From Diplonema japonicum (Eukaryota; Euglenozoa; Diplonemea; Diplonemida; Diplonemidae): 64,000 nucleotides of DNA. The notes beneath the pieces were generated by a model, which searched no databases, was not told where the DNA came from, and worked only from the letters and a program-made list of their open reading frames with translations. Position numbers and translations under genes: made by a program. Below are positions 42,644 to 52,992 of the stretch, one piece after another (positions within the stretch are counted from its first letter, which is position 1; each line of letters opens with the position of its first letter). The DNA is taken from contig OZ025680.1 of assembly GCA_964019335.1 (NCBI GenBank), positions 124,001 through 188,000 of the forward strand, in the 5' to 3' direction.

Positions 42644-44002
42644 TCAACCAAGGGTAAAGGTGGTGCCCTCAGCGGTGGCTAGGATTTTTGCAGTGGATTT
42701 CCTGAGGGTGTGGTTATCACGGGATAAATGATTGAAGTGTCTCCTGACCATGGGGAGGGTTGTGGGCTTGAGGAGGTCACGCTGTGGGATGTGTGGAAAG
42801 CCGTAATACGTGCTGAGATACGAGGAAAGCTTGTCGATCTCTTCGAGTGAAGACGCTTGCTCCCATGACATGACCAGCCTCTTGCAGAAGGCGGGCATCC
42901 CGAGCAGCTTCTTGGCACTAGGACGGAACTTGTGGTTCGTTGTCAGCATAGCATCCACCACGCTGCACAGGTCTGTTGAAAGGTTTTTAATCAACCCGAG
43001 CTTTTTGAGTTTAACAAGGCTGTACAGCCCCTTGGCGTCCATTACCTTGCTGAGCAAACGTGCGGGTGGGTCTCTTCGTGCGTCTCTGTGTGGAACAACA
43101 GGGTGGCGGCAGAGACAGATCTCATGGAACATAATCCCAACAGACCAGATATCAGTCTCAGGACCCACAATACCATCCACAACCTCGGGAGGCAGGTACG
43201 GGACGGAACCGGGGGGGCATTGCGTCCCACCAGCAATACCGTCTTGCAGCTTTGTTTTATTCTGCATAGCAATTCCAAAATCGCTAAGGAGCACATCTGA
43301 ACGGGCTGTGTACAACATGTTGTCCAGCTTCATATCACGGTGGATGACACCCATGGCGTGGGCGTACTCCAGCCCGCGCAGAACCTGGTGCAGGGCCTTC
43401 CAGATAATCTGTTCTGAGCTGAAGGCCCGGTCGTATATTCCATAAGGACATGCAAGTTGAAGGGATTGGAGGAGGTCTTCACCTGTTTTGATGTTGGGCA
43501 TCTCAACAAAATCTTCGACTTGTTGGATGTAAGGAGAGAGACGCTCCCATGCTTCACGGGAGAGCCCGTGAAGAGCTTGCAGGGCTTCAGTGGCCACGGA
43601 GTCATGGTCGGTGCACCTGCCGCCTGCGTACTCTAGGAGCTTGGTGGTGAGAGGTTCGAAAATATCTGCCTTGTCCTCCCTTGTTTGCATCTTTTTGCGC
43701 ATGACAGCACGGAGGTCGCCGTGTTCAGCGTGTGCCATCACCAAGTACCGTCTTTTGCGTGTGTCGGTAAATGTTTCGTAGCATCTCACTATGTGGTCAT
43801 GCTGCATGTTTGTCAGAATCTTTCCTTCTTTTTCGATATCGCCGTCGTCTTCCCATAGCCCTACCTTTACCACCACATCTCTTCCTCCTCCGGTGAGATG
43901 CACGCCCTTCCATACTTCGCCGTAGCTGCCTTTTCCTATCATGCTGGCTAGTTTCACTATGGGGAGGCCTGTTTCGTTTTTTAGAATGTTTCCAGCTTCC
44001 AT
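42644..44002 (-). CDS. Ser/Thr protein kinase with long insert
   Basis: 452 residues, ATG at 44002. Kinase motifs: glycine loop GKGSYGEVW, ATP-binding Lys in VVVKVG, catalytic HRDMKLDNML, DFG in LLSDFGIAM, and PYLPPEVVDG in place of APE (PPE). TDIWSVGIMFHEI follows. Between the hinge (YLVMAHAEHGDLRAVM) and helix E lies an insert of about 90 residues, unusual for generic kinases. The C-terminal 90 residues are helical and unassigned. All catalytic residues are present, so it is likely active. I cannot place it confidently in a subfamily; the N-lobe has some NEK/CAMK flavour. Confidence 0.9.
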   Translation of the reverse strand: MEAGNILKNETGLPIVKLASMIGKGSYGEVWKGVHLTGGGRDVVVKVGLWEDDGDIEKEGKILTNMQHDHIVRCYETFTDTRKRRYLVMAHAEHGDLRAVMRKKMQTREDKADIFEPLTTKLLEYAGGRCTDHDSVATEALQALHGLSREAWERLSPYIQQVEDFVEMPNIKTGEDLLQSLQLACPYGIYDRAFSSEQIIWKALHQVLRGLEYAHAMGVIHRDMKLDNMLYTARSDVLLSDFGIAMQNKTKLQDGIAGGTQCPPGSVPYLPPEVVDGIVGPETDIWSVGIMFHEICLCRHPVVPHRDARRDPPARLLSKVMDAKGLYSLVKLKKLGLIKNLSTDLCSVVDAMLTTNHKFRPSAKKLLGMPAFCKRLVMSWEQASSLEEIDKLSSYLSTYYGFPHIPQRDLLKPTTLPMVRRHFNHLSRDNHTLRKSTAKILATAEGTTFTLG

Positions 44003-45365
44003 TTTGTTGTGTAAAAAAAGAGGGGTTCTTATTTTCTTTTCTTTTAATTTGTTTTTGTGTTTTCTTTGTTTTATTAAGGAGAAGGAAAGGAGGGGAGAAA
44101 AAAACTAACAAACAATACAGAATCTTTTAAGGAAAAATAAAAAAATAAAAATAAAAAAAAGAAGACATGAAAGCCGGGCAGGTGCGATGGGAACGATGGT
44201 TGGCAGAGTGGCGAAAAAAAGAAGAAGAAAAAAACAAAGAGGGAAAAAGACGAAAAATGATTGTTTAAGGGCAAAATCCCACATGAGGACTACCTAAAAC
44301 ACAAACAAAATAAAAAATAAAAAAAATAGTACCAGCTCTGCAAAATAAAATCCCTTTATAAACTGAGAATATCAGGGCACTGTCACAAAGTAATAATGAT
44401 CCATGTTTTACTCCTTCTCTTGTTGCCTCCCCCCCCCTTTTTTTATAACCCAAATGGTTTTGCTTGCCTTGTCCCTGCCCCTTTTCTGAAACCGTTTTCT
44501 GAAAGAGAAGAAGGAAGAACAGGCAAAGGAGATTTTCATTACCCCCTCTCCTTTTTCTGCATGCAGCCTTCTGTGGATTCTTATTCTTTTTTTTTTTCTT
44601 CTTTTTTTTTTTTCTCCCAAAAGCGCAAAGGCCTCAGTAGAACTAAAACGGAAAGATGTGAAAAATAGCGTGGGGGGGACGCAGGGAGGAAAATTTGGGA
44701 AGGAGACTTAAGCCGTAGAAACGGGCCATCGTCGGAGTTATAGATAGGTTTATGTGGTAAAAACCCTGTTCTCCATAACACAGTGATATTAAAGAAAGAC
44801 TCGAATGAACAATCCTTTTTTAACAAGAAACCCCTCTAAGTTTTGCGGAAAGGGGGGTGGGAAAGACCTTTTATATCTCTAAAGTGAAGTAAGGTTTGGT
44901 CTTTTTTTCCCCCCCCCCTTTTTTTTTCGGTTCTCCTTTTTTCCCCGTAGTACTGCACGTGGGGCTGCGACTACCGAGGATTTTACAACACGACATGTGC
45001 TTTAATATTTTTTATCGAGTAAAAAATAAAAAATAAAAAATTAAAAAAAGGGTGTTGTCGACCACGGGCATTTTCAGAGATATGAGGCATAAACAAAATA
45101 GTGAAAGAAGAAAGAATGGGGGGGGGGGGGGAATAGAATAAAAAACAATAGCACACGGTTTGAGAGAGGGCAGACTGGGGACAGGTGTCTCTCTTATTAA
45201 AAAAAAAACTTTTTTTTTCCCCCTCTTACAGAAAAGGGAATGGCGAGAGCGGGAAGTAATTAAGGGTGGGGGGGGGACAAAAAAAAACCTCCCTTTTCAA
45301 TCCAGAAAAATCTCGTTGATCCTAACGAAGAAAAAAAAAAAGAAAAAAAAAACCCCATTTCCACT
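44003..45365. other. Gene-free, low-complexity spacer
   Basis: A/T/G/C homopolymers with two islands of ordinary sequence at about 44640-44880 and 44940-45010. No ORF with coding character and no RNA gene recognised. Confidence 0.6.
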
Positions 45366-46282
45366 TTAACCCCTATTCGTAAGACCCTTTATTTTTTCCA
45401 CCCCGAACAGGGCGCCGTCCTTTATAAGGTAAGGCAAGTCCTTCCAGAAGCCAAGGTTGGGTACCATTTCTACCCCGCGAAGTTGCTTCCGCATGTAGTT
45501 GTATGTCATGCCTGCTGCAAAGTAGACAAAACCACCAACGAAGAAAATGATGAGGAAAGCGCAGCCGGCGTTGCATCCACCACTGCTACCGCCACCACCA
45601 CCCCCTCCAATGCAAACCAAAGGGGATTTGTATTTGAGGTTATATATGAATGCGCCGTTGACTTCCTCCTTCTTTACCTCGCAGACTCCTTTTGCGGCAT
45701 CTTCAATGATGCAGTCGATTTCCTTGCTGTTCGGATTGCATTCCACTGTCACTTTAGAGTCAATGCGCGCAACCCAGCTGGTTTTTTTTTTTTTTTTTTT
45801 TGAAGAAAAAAAAAAATAAATATACCCTTCAGCTGGCTGTGTCACGGTGTAGCCCACCACCCAATTTCCTTCAATTTTACTGGCGTAGAACGGGGTCGTA
45901 ATCTCCGTGCAGGAGTAGTCGCAGTACGTTGCCGCGTACTTCACACAGTAGGAAGGTTGTTTCGCCGCATCGCACGGCGCTGCTCCCGCGTTCGAACCCC
46001 CTGGAAGAAGCTGCTCCTTTCGGCACCAAGAATTAACCCATGTAAATAATGCTGTGCAGTTTTTTTTTTTTTAAAAGGGTAATAGTACATACTGAGCTGG
46101 TTGAAATTGTCCTCCACCATGTCCGTCGGGGTTGTAGGGAGCGACTCCAAATCCAGCTTTCCCTCATCGGTCTCGATCACGCAGTCGGAGTTTGCAAAAT
46201 ATGCCAGCCGCCCATCCACCATTCCCGTCTTCAGGGCACTGCTCCCCACCACGAGCAGGGACATTAAAAACAATCGATTCAT
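45366..46282 (-). CDS. Mannose-6-phosphate-receptor-homology / ATG27-like type I membrane protein
   Basis: Three exons, 46093-46282, 45826-46000 and 45366-45777, with introns of 92 nt (46001-46092) and 48 nt (45778-45825), give 258 residues. Splicing repairs two apparent truncations: NQL|RGSNAGAAPCD and PAEG|WVARIDSK. A signal peptide (MNRLFLMSLLVVGSSALK) is followed by a Cys-containing luminal domain of about 150 residues, a Gly-rich linker, one membrane helix (FLIIFFVGGFVYFAAGMTY) and a short tail ending FWKDLPYLIKDGALF. That tail and topology are characteristic of MRH-domain receptors such as ATG27 and cation-dependent M6P receptors, which recycle between Golgi and endosomes. Sugar-binding residues could not be checked with certainty, so ligand recognition is inferred. 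Confidence 0.75.
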
Positions 46283-46443
46283 GGGTTCCCCCTTTTGTTT
46301 TTAACTCTTTCCCCTGCAGAATTTCTGGGGGGGGGGGGTAAAGTAATACGATAGGATAAAAAGCGGTATCTAAGTCTGTCGATTTTTCTTTTCTTTGTGT
46401 TTTCAAAAAAAACAAACAAATTCTACGGTCAGTTGTCTTGTTT

Positions 46444-47466
46444 CTACTCTGACTTGTTCACAAACTGCGTCTCAAGAGTGGTCCAGATCTCATCACTGAC
46501 GGTGTCCCTTGTCTTGCGTGCACCGTCCTCTGTCTGCTGGGGCATCTCTTGCCAGTGGGCGAAGTGCTCACAGCACCATCTGAAGCATGCTCTGACGGAC
46601 TCTTTGTAGTTAGCGCGTGCCTTCTCATGGATGTCGAGCTCCTTGCGTGTCCCGTCCTGTTGCATGGCCTTCATGGCGACCTGCGGGTCAAGGTCGAGAT
46701 AAAGCACAGCAGAGGAGGCTGGGATGCCAAGCCACTTTGTCTCGTAAGCCTCAAGACTGCCTATCATCTTAGCCTTCTCTTCGGGGGTATCGAGCTTTGC
46801 TGCCTGGTGCCCGTATGAGGACTCCATGAACCTGTCGAGGATCACATTGTAGCCCTTGCGGAGCCAGTGCTTGATCAACGGGCGGAGGTCGTCCCTGTTG
46901 AAGGAGTAGACGGTCGCGAAGAGCAGCGGCGACACCTCGCTGATGCTACCGTGCTTGCCAGACAGGATCTCCCGGATCTTCTTGCCATACGCAGCATCGT
47001 CACGTGGGAAGTCCATCGTGCGCACGGGGTACCCGTTCTCATGGAGGCGAGCCACGAGCCTCGCCGCCTGTGTCTGCTTGCCTGCCCCGTCAGCGCCCTC
47101 CATTGTGAAGATCTTCCCAGGCGTCGCAGCAGGCGTCACAAACCCCCGCACCGCCTCTATGCTGAACTCTGTGCCACACTCCAGGAAGTCGCTCTCCAAG
47201 CCGATTTTCGTGGTGTCGAGCTCAAAGGTCAGTACGGGAATCCTTCTCCTGCTCACTGCATACACCACACTCCCCACCACACCCAGCCCTTCACCCTTCA
47301 CCACCAGAAGGTCGTCTTCGTCTGTCGTAATCGTCAGGTCGCCCGCACGTTGTTTCCACTCTTCGATGAAGCTTCCCTCCGCTCCCCGAGACACGACCTC
47401 TCCGGGGAACACGTCTTTGCACTTCGCAACCTCATCTGCAGTCAGACCTTGCACGAAGAGGGTCAT
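46444..47466 (-). CDS. Thymidylate kinase with N-terminal extension
   Basis: 340 residues from the ATG at 47466; the frame continues upstream only as translation of T/A runs and is not believed. The C-terminal 215 residues are a dTMP kinase: P-loop MEGADGAGKQTQ (residues about 125-136), PVRTMDFPR (substrate Arg region), NVILDRFMESSYGHQAAK (DR motif) and AVLYLDLDPQVAMKAM. It would phosphorylate dTMP to dTDP. GKQTQ is unusual compared with the common GK(T/S)TQ. The first 110 residues (including TITTDEDDLLVVKGEGLG) form an unrecognised domain not present in standard enzymes. No targeting peptide is obvious. Confidence 0.85.
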   Translation of the reverse strand: MTLFVQGLTADEVAKCKDVFPGEVVSRGAEGSFIEEWKQRAGDLTITTDEDDLLVVKGEGLGVVGSVVYAVSRRRIPVLTFELDTTKIGLESDFLECGTEFSIEAVRGFVTPAATPGKIFTMEGADGAGKQTQAARLVARLHENGYPVRTMDFPRDDAAYGKKIREILSGKHGSISEVSPLLFATVYSFNRDDLRPLIKHWLRKGYNVILDRFMESSYGHQAAKLDTPEEKAKMIGSLEAYETKWLGIPASSAVLYLDLDPQVAMKAMQQDGTRKELDIHEKARANYKESVRACFRWCCEHFAHWQEMPQQTEDGARKTRDTVSDEIWTTLETQFVNKSE

Positions 47467-47616
47467 CGTTTTCTTTTTTCTTTTTTTTTTTTCTTTTTTT
47501 TTGCTGAAAGGTGGATACGAAGGTGATGACAGAACCGGGGAAAAAAAAAAAAAAAAAAGAAGAAGAAAAAAAAAAAAAAAAAAAAAAAAAAACAATAAAA
47601 GAAAAAAGGTTTTAAG

Positions 47617-48513
47617 CTAGACTAGGTTTTTATGGTAATCCTGCAGATGGTTGAAAAAACGGGATAACTGCGTGTGCTTGAAGTAGTCGTAGATGGCATG
47701 GGGGTGCTGGTGAAGCTGGGAGAATGCTTCTCGGAGGACAGGTGGGGTGCACCCGCTGACGTCGAGCGCTTGTTCAATGACGGAAGAGATTGAAGTCCGT
47801 CGGAGCTCCGTGAGGAAGTTTATTGCGGTGCCCATGTGCTGGGAAAAGGAGGGGCTGTCAGGGGTGCTTTGGTGTATTTTATTGATTTTTTTGTATTCCG
47901 CCCGGCCCAGGGGCACCTCCGCAGGCTGTGTTTCAAGCAAGAAGTTCAACGACCTCTCAACATCCATCCCGTTTAACCACAACGCCCTCTTCGTGGCGCC
48001 TTCACTGAAGCCCATGTTCATGATTGCGGTGATCTTGCACTCTTGAATAGGATACTGATCATCCAAAAGAGCCTCAAAATCCACAAGGTCCTCTACAGGG
48101 CCTTCTTTTTCACATAGGACATCGTCTAGCGCACTACAAATGTCATCTGAGGTCAGCCATGTTACGAAGTCTGATATTTTTCTCACCTCCTTGGTGTCCT
48201 TCATTTCTTTTAGGATGTGGTTGTCCAACCCCTTTACGGTCGCGGCCTGGGTGGGTTTCGCTCCCTTTGCAAACACGGTTTTTGTGATTACCAAAACCTC
48301 GACGCCGTCCGAGATGCCTTCCAGTGTAGACCCCTCGGGCACGCGTTCACCATCAACAACCAAATGGCTTGCGCTTTTTACATTCTCACGCTTTAGCTCC
48401 TGCATTATCTTTTCCACTTTCATCTTCCTCCACCACCCTGGCAGCGTCACCGTCTTTCCTTCTATGGTACAAAATCTCAATGTGTTGCTTCTTGCATCGT
48501 GTTCGCGCTTCAT
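47617..48513 (-). CDS. Ubiquitin-like/UBA domain protein
   Basis: 298 residues, ATG at 48513. Residues about 10-80 resemble a ubiquitin-like fold (LRFCTIEGKTVTLPGWW, then KVEKIMQELKRE, VVDGERVPEGSTLEGI and GVEVLVITK). Residues about 158-200 are a UBA domain: ITAIMNMGFSEGATKRAL, then GMDVERSLNFLLE. The C-terminal 90 residues are helical and end QLSRFFNHLQDYHKNLV. UBL-UBA proteins such as Rad23 and Dsk2 shuttle ubiquitinated cargo to the proteasome; this one lacks clear STI1 or XPC-binding repeats, so it is a relative rather than a firm orthologue. Single exon, about 100 bp from the thymidylate kinase start. Confidence 0.75.
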   Translation of the reverse strand: MKREHDARSNTLRFCTIEGKTVTLPGWWRKMKVEKIMQELKRENVKSASHLVVDGERVPEGSTLEGISDGVEVLVITKTVFAKGAKPTQAATVKGLDNHILKEMKDTKEVRKISDFVTWLTSDDICSALDDVLCEKEGPVEDLVDFEALLDDQYPIQECKITAIMNMGFSEGATKRALWLNGMDVERSLNFLLETQPAEVPLGRAEYKKINKIHQSTPDSPSFSQHMGTAINFLTELRRTSISSVIEQALDVSGCTPPVLREAFSQLHQHPHAIYDYFKHTQLSRFFNHLQDYHKNLV

Positions 48514-48659
48514 TTATAGAGCCCTTGAGAATACACCCCTTGTGAAGGAAGCAAAAAGTGCACAATAAAAAAAGAGAAGAAAAAAAAAACTACATCCCCA
48601 ATTTGTGTAACTGCGTTCTCCCTCCCAGGAAAAAAAAAAAAAAGAAAAAGTAAAGGCCT

Positions 48660-48775
48660 TCAAAAAGACCCAAACGAAGGCTTTACACTATGGTAAGGGT
48701 GTAAATGGGTAAAAGGAAACTCTAAAGAGGCGTTTCGGGTGTCAATGTTCTCTGCAATCTGTTTCAGACTCTCCT

Positions 48776-48815
<40 letters not shown>

Positions 48816-50650
48816 CCATATCCTCATACCTGTAGCTTCTTCTCGAAACCATTCGAAGCTTGGTCCACAAAATCCGTGCATCCCTTGAAAGGGGTAGAAC
48901 AGCTACTCTTGTCACGGGTACTTTCTTGACCTCCTTGCGGGGGTTGCGGTGCGTGGTGAAGCTCATTGAGGACATAGGCAAGCCCGATCTGCAGAAGGGA
49001 CTCCTTCTTGGTGGGGAGAAGCTGCACGAGGTCTGCCTCTGTGATAAGGTCTTTCGGTTTGTCTAGAAAAGGAACACCGTGCAGCTTCGCAGGGAATGCC
49101 CAGAAGGCAGCGTACGAATCATAAATGCCTTTCGTCTTCCCAGCGTAGCCGACGGAGGAGTTGAAGATGATGGTTGTTACATTGAAGACGACGGAGTCCA
49201 GTGGCCGACAGGGGTGTATCTCCTTCACACGGGTGAGTCTGTTCGACAGGTCTCGTATCCACTCACGAAGTTCCACGTCACCTTCCACGTCCTCAGGACG
49301 TGCGTAATATTTCGAACAAACTGATTTCACAAAGGTCTCAATAGCTGTCCACCACTGCAGGCTGTCGGCAACGTAATAATCCATCGGAAGGTCCGCCTGC
49401 TCCCGCATTCTCTCCCTCCATTCGTGTTTGAACGAATCATTGCTGAAGTCGTACTTCGTGTAAGCGGATGTCGCAAGCCCTTTGATGCCATCGTCGGTCA
49501 GCGAAAGGATTTGCGTCGCAAGGCTCGAGTTTAAAAACGTCCCGAACATGGACCCTGCGAACGGCAGGCATCCTGTTAAGTGCGGACGCAGCAACTGCCT
49601 GACAGGGTGGTTGGTGGAGAGGGACCGCTGGGCCATGCAATGTATTGCAGCCGTGGCCAGGACAATCTGGACCGCAAGAACACCGATCAAATGGTAATGG
49701 AGTTCGGCTTGGTTGAAATACATCTTTGCCATTGTCCATGCCCACACACTGTCGTCAGGTGTGTACACAGGGTTGTTCACAAGGTAGCCTTCAGGGGGGT
49801 CGATGAAGAGACGGATTGCAATCGGCATAAGCTGCCCGTTGTTTTCCATGAAAAAAACCATGACAGGGTTGGCGATGACGTTCGGGGTTGGTTCTGGAGG
49901 CGGCTCGGGTTCCTCCCACTCATTAGCAGGCGGTGGTGGAGGTGCTGTGCAGGGCACCATACCAAACGAAACAACAGGGCGGAGCGTCTGACTGTAATCC
50001 ACCGCGAAGATCCTACCCGCACTGCACGCTTCTTTAAAACTCCCGTACGACCCAATACGACCGATCACGTGTTCATCAGTAATACCCAACGAAGACGGAA
50101 GGTGATCTGTTCTTAAAATTTGTTTCATGATGCCTGTCATCGCACCAGTAAGCCTGAGACGCGACACTTGTTGATCGTCCCACCAACATGATGCCACAGC
50201 GGGTTTCGGGAAACCTCTTTTTTGTTTGAAGAATGTTTTTGACGCTTCAGCGAACGAACCCCACCGCTCCCTGCCCTTCTCGCCGCATAGGTACTGTTCC
50301 GCCTCCGGGCCCATGTGCTCTTGTATGGTCTCCAGTATCTGTGCCTCGATGTTGGTGAAGTCGGAGTAATACCTTGTGAACTCCTCGCAATCGCCTACTA
50401 CTTGAGGCAGTGCGAGAGGCCACCCTGTGGCTAGTGGTTTTCTGGTTTCTTTTTTTCCCGTTTTGTTCATTAACTCTACTTCGTATAGTACACCTTCTGC
50501 TCTTATCCCGGTAAGTCTGTGTGATGGTAAAGGATCCACTTGAGGCAAGCAAGTTCGTGTAGGTCCTACTTCTTCCCCTATGAAGACCTTGCCTTGTGAC
50601 GCCCTCACCCTTTCTCCGCACCCGCAGTCCGAGCTAAATGTGTTGCCCAT
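48660..50650 (-). CDS. Degenerate lipoxygenase homologue with myristoylation-type start
   Basis: Two exons, 48830-50650 and 48660-48773, with a 56-nt intron (48774-48829, GTATGA donor), give 644 residues. The second exon supplies ESLKQIAENIDTRN and EFPFTHLHPY, matching the normal lipoxygenase C-terminal 'I..RN...PY.YL.P' block. Catalytic-domain matches are strong: WAWTMAKMYFNQAELHYHL, NHPVRQLLRPHLTG and WWTAIETFVKSV. Iron ligands are largely missing: His 320 fits the first ligand, but the second (position 325) is Leu, the third and fourth (about 490-503, IIFNSSVGYAG) are not His/Asn, and the C-terminal Ile is absent. It is therefore probably not an active dioxygenase. The N-terminus MGNTFSSDCGC is a good N-myristoylation and palmitoylation signal. 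No PLAT domain is seen. Confidence 0.85.
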
Positions 50651-50803
50651 TTTGTTTCTTTTCTTGTTTTTTTTTTTTTTTCTTATTGCATTGTCATTGT
50701 CATTTTCTTTTTTTTTTTTTTTTTTTTTTCTTTTGGATGCGGGGGCGATCGGGTACAAATCGATAAGAAAAATAAAATGAAGAGAAAAAAAAAAAAAAAA
50801 AAA

Positions 50804-51327
50804 AAAACTCAAAGTACAGGACAAGCCCCCCGCTAGAGGGCCGCCCTATGGGAGGGGGGCGTCTATCTGTTAATACTCCCCTTCTGGAGCATTGCTTTCA
50901 TCCCGATTGAAGCCCTGAGCGTCTTGTGGAGTCGTGTGATGCGGTCCCGCTTGTAGTCGGCTTTCAATTCCATTAGCTTGTCGTGCGTGGAGCGGGTGGC
51001 GAAAATAGGCCTCCTGGAGAAACCAATAGCTGCCTTTCCTCTAATGGCGATGAGGGACTTCACTCTTTTTCTCTCGTCCGCTGGGAAGGGGCGTCGCTTC
51101 TTCCGTGCCCTGCATGCTGTGTTTATCTTTACGATGAGAGCTTTGATTCTGCGCGCCCTATCTTCCAGCAGGCCTCCCAAAGACTTTCCGGTCGTCCATT
51201 CGAAGTCAACGGCCAGTTCCACCGCCGACACCTCCGAGGTGGTGTCCTTCTCCACCCAGCGCAGTTGTGACAACCATTGTAGCAGCGGGTTATAACCCGT
51301 CTCAGGCAGTAGGACATGAGCGAAAAA
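50804..51327 (-). mobile_element. Retroelement-like relic (5'-truncated)
   Basis: A frame open from about 51327 to a TAG at 50863 encodes LLPETGYNPLLQWLSQLRW, then VSAVELAVDFEWTTGKSL, and ends KAMLQKGSINR. The 'W...L.W....ELA.DFE..TG' phrase resembles the C-terminal part of reverse-transcriptase polyproteins of LINE-like elements in protists; this is a tentative match. There is no ATG in frame upstream, and the part before 51327 is homopolymer. The last 100 bp recur as a shorter copy at 24261-24373. Two copies of different length sharing one 3' end are what 5'-truncated retrotransposition leaves. It could instead be a duplicated gene end. Confidence 0.6.
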
Positions 51328-52314
51328 AAAAAAAAAAAGAAAGCATACGTGAGTACTACAAAAAGAGAGAAAAAAAAAAAAAAAAGAGGGGGAAAGGGGG
51401 AAAAAAAAAAAAAACACTTTTTTTCTTGGCTTTCTTACCGAATATGACTAAGAGTGGGAGGAGGGGGGATTGCAAACGGAAAATTATCTGGCGTACCGCA
51501 ACCGGCCCGAAGAGTAGGATCAAAGAAAAAAAAACTTTTTTTTATATCTCCGTTTCCCCAAGAGAAAAAAAAACTTACTGATTACTTTTTTTTAAGACTT
51601 TTTCTTCTTCTTTTTTTTTTTTTTTCGGAGGACTCATTTTCGAAAGGAGCAGTTGAAACAGAGTGGGGAGGGTATGCAAGCAGGGCGACAATAGGGGGAA
51701 GCGATTAAAAATGAAGCAGGGAAAAAAAAAAAGAAAAAAAAATGATTGGTTTTCTTTTTTTTCCCCTCTCGGTTTCTTCGTTCCCTTGCCCCCCTCCTTT
51801 TCCCCCCCCTTCCCCTGGTTGACTTCTCTTTCCTTTATTTCTTCTTCTTTTTTTTTTTAATAAAAAAATTGTGTCAGGGCATCCGGAGGAGCAGGGGAAA
51901 GGAAGAAAAGAGAAAAATTGCATGCAATATGTAATTCAGCCCGAAAAAGAGAAGCACAAAAAAATAAAAATAATAGGGGCGCCCAAGGGATAATGAATGA
52001 AGGGGGAAAGGGAGGGGGAAATCCCGAGGACTTTTCATGTGAACGGGAAGGATTATAAAGAGGGGGGAAAAAATACCTCCTACCATGAGATTATGAGTGA
52101 GTGTAGAGGGGGAGGGGTGCTAAAAAAAAAAGTTGTTGCTTTCATTTTCTTCATGAATAAATGACCCTTCTGATCCGTTCGCAGGAAAGTGAGAAATAAA
52201 AATCGGAAAAGAAAAGAAGAAAAAAAAAGAAAAAAAAACATTGTGAGCGTGGACGAACAAGAAGGAGAAGCTTTTTTTTTTTTTTTTTTTCCTTTTTTTC
52301 TTTTTTTTCTTTCC
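51328..52314. other. Gene-free spacer
   Basis: Low-complexity DNA downstream of the PPEF gene's stop. No supported gene; short mixed-composition stretches near 51430-51520 and 51880-52110 show no coding signal. Confidence 0.6.
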
Positions 52315-52948
52315 TTACTCGATTGCAGAGAATTTGACAGCCTAAGTTTAAAAAAAAAATTTTTTTTTTGTTTGCCCTTTTCCCCTTGTTAGTACCTCAG
52401 CTCGCAGGCCCTCTTCCCTCTTCTTGTCCACTTGTTCTTCCCAGGTATCGTAGATACAGAGGGCCTCGAAAAACTATTTTTTTTTCTTTTTTTTTTTTTT
52501 TCCCCATACCTCATTCCATGTCACGTTTTTATCTTTGTCGAGATCGGACTGTTCCCACAGCTGAAGACCGTCCTTGGCAGAGATGACTTCGGTGTTGACC
52601 GCTTTGCCCGCCTCTAGCTCCCTCTTTCGCTTCTCTTCCTCCTCCTGGCTTTCAATGATGCCGCAGTTCCTCAGACCCTTGCTGAACTCATCTGCAGAGA
52701 GACCGCCGGAGCCATCAATGTCCATCAGTCGGAAGATGTCCATCAACTTCACCTGCGCCCTTGTCACGATCTCAATAATGTCCATGATCACCTTTGCCCT
52801 GAGGAGAAAAAAATTGTGCAATAAAAAAAAAAAAAAAAAAAAAAAAGAAATTGGTACCTGTGCCTGTCGTCCTCCAATCGTGACACCATGTCCTTCACCA
52901 AAGGGAGGTTGATCTTCCCGTTTGCGTTGCATTTCTTGATCAGGGAAC

Positions 52949-52992
<44 letters not shown>

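Noticed and set aside
47467..47595. Phe-rich N-terminal signal on the thymidylate kinase
   Set aside because: It is translation of the T-rich and A-rich leader with no natural ATG context; the real ATG is at 47466.
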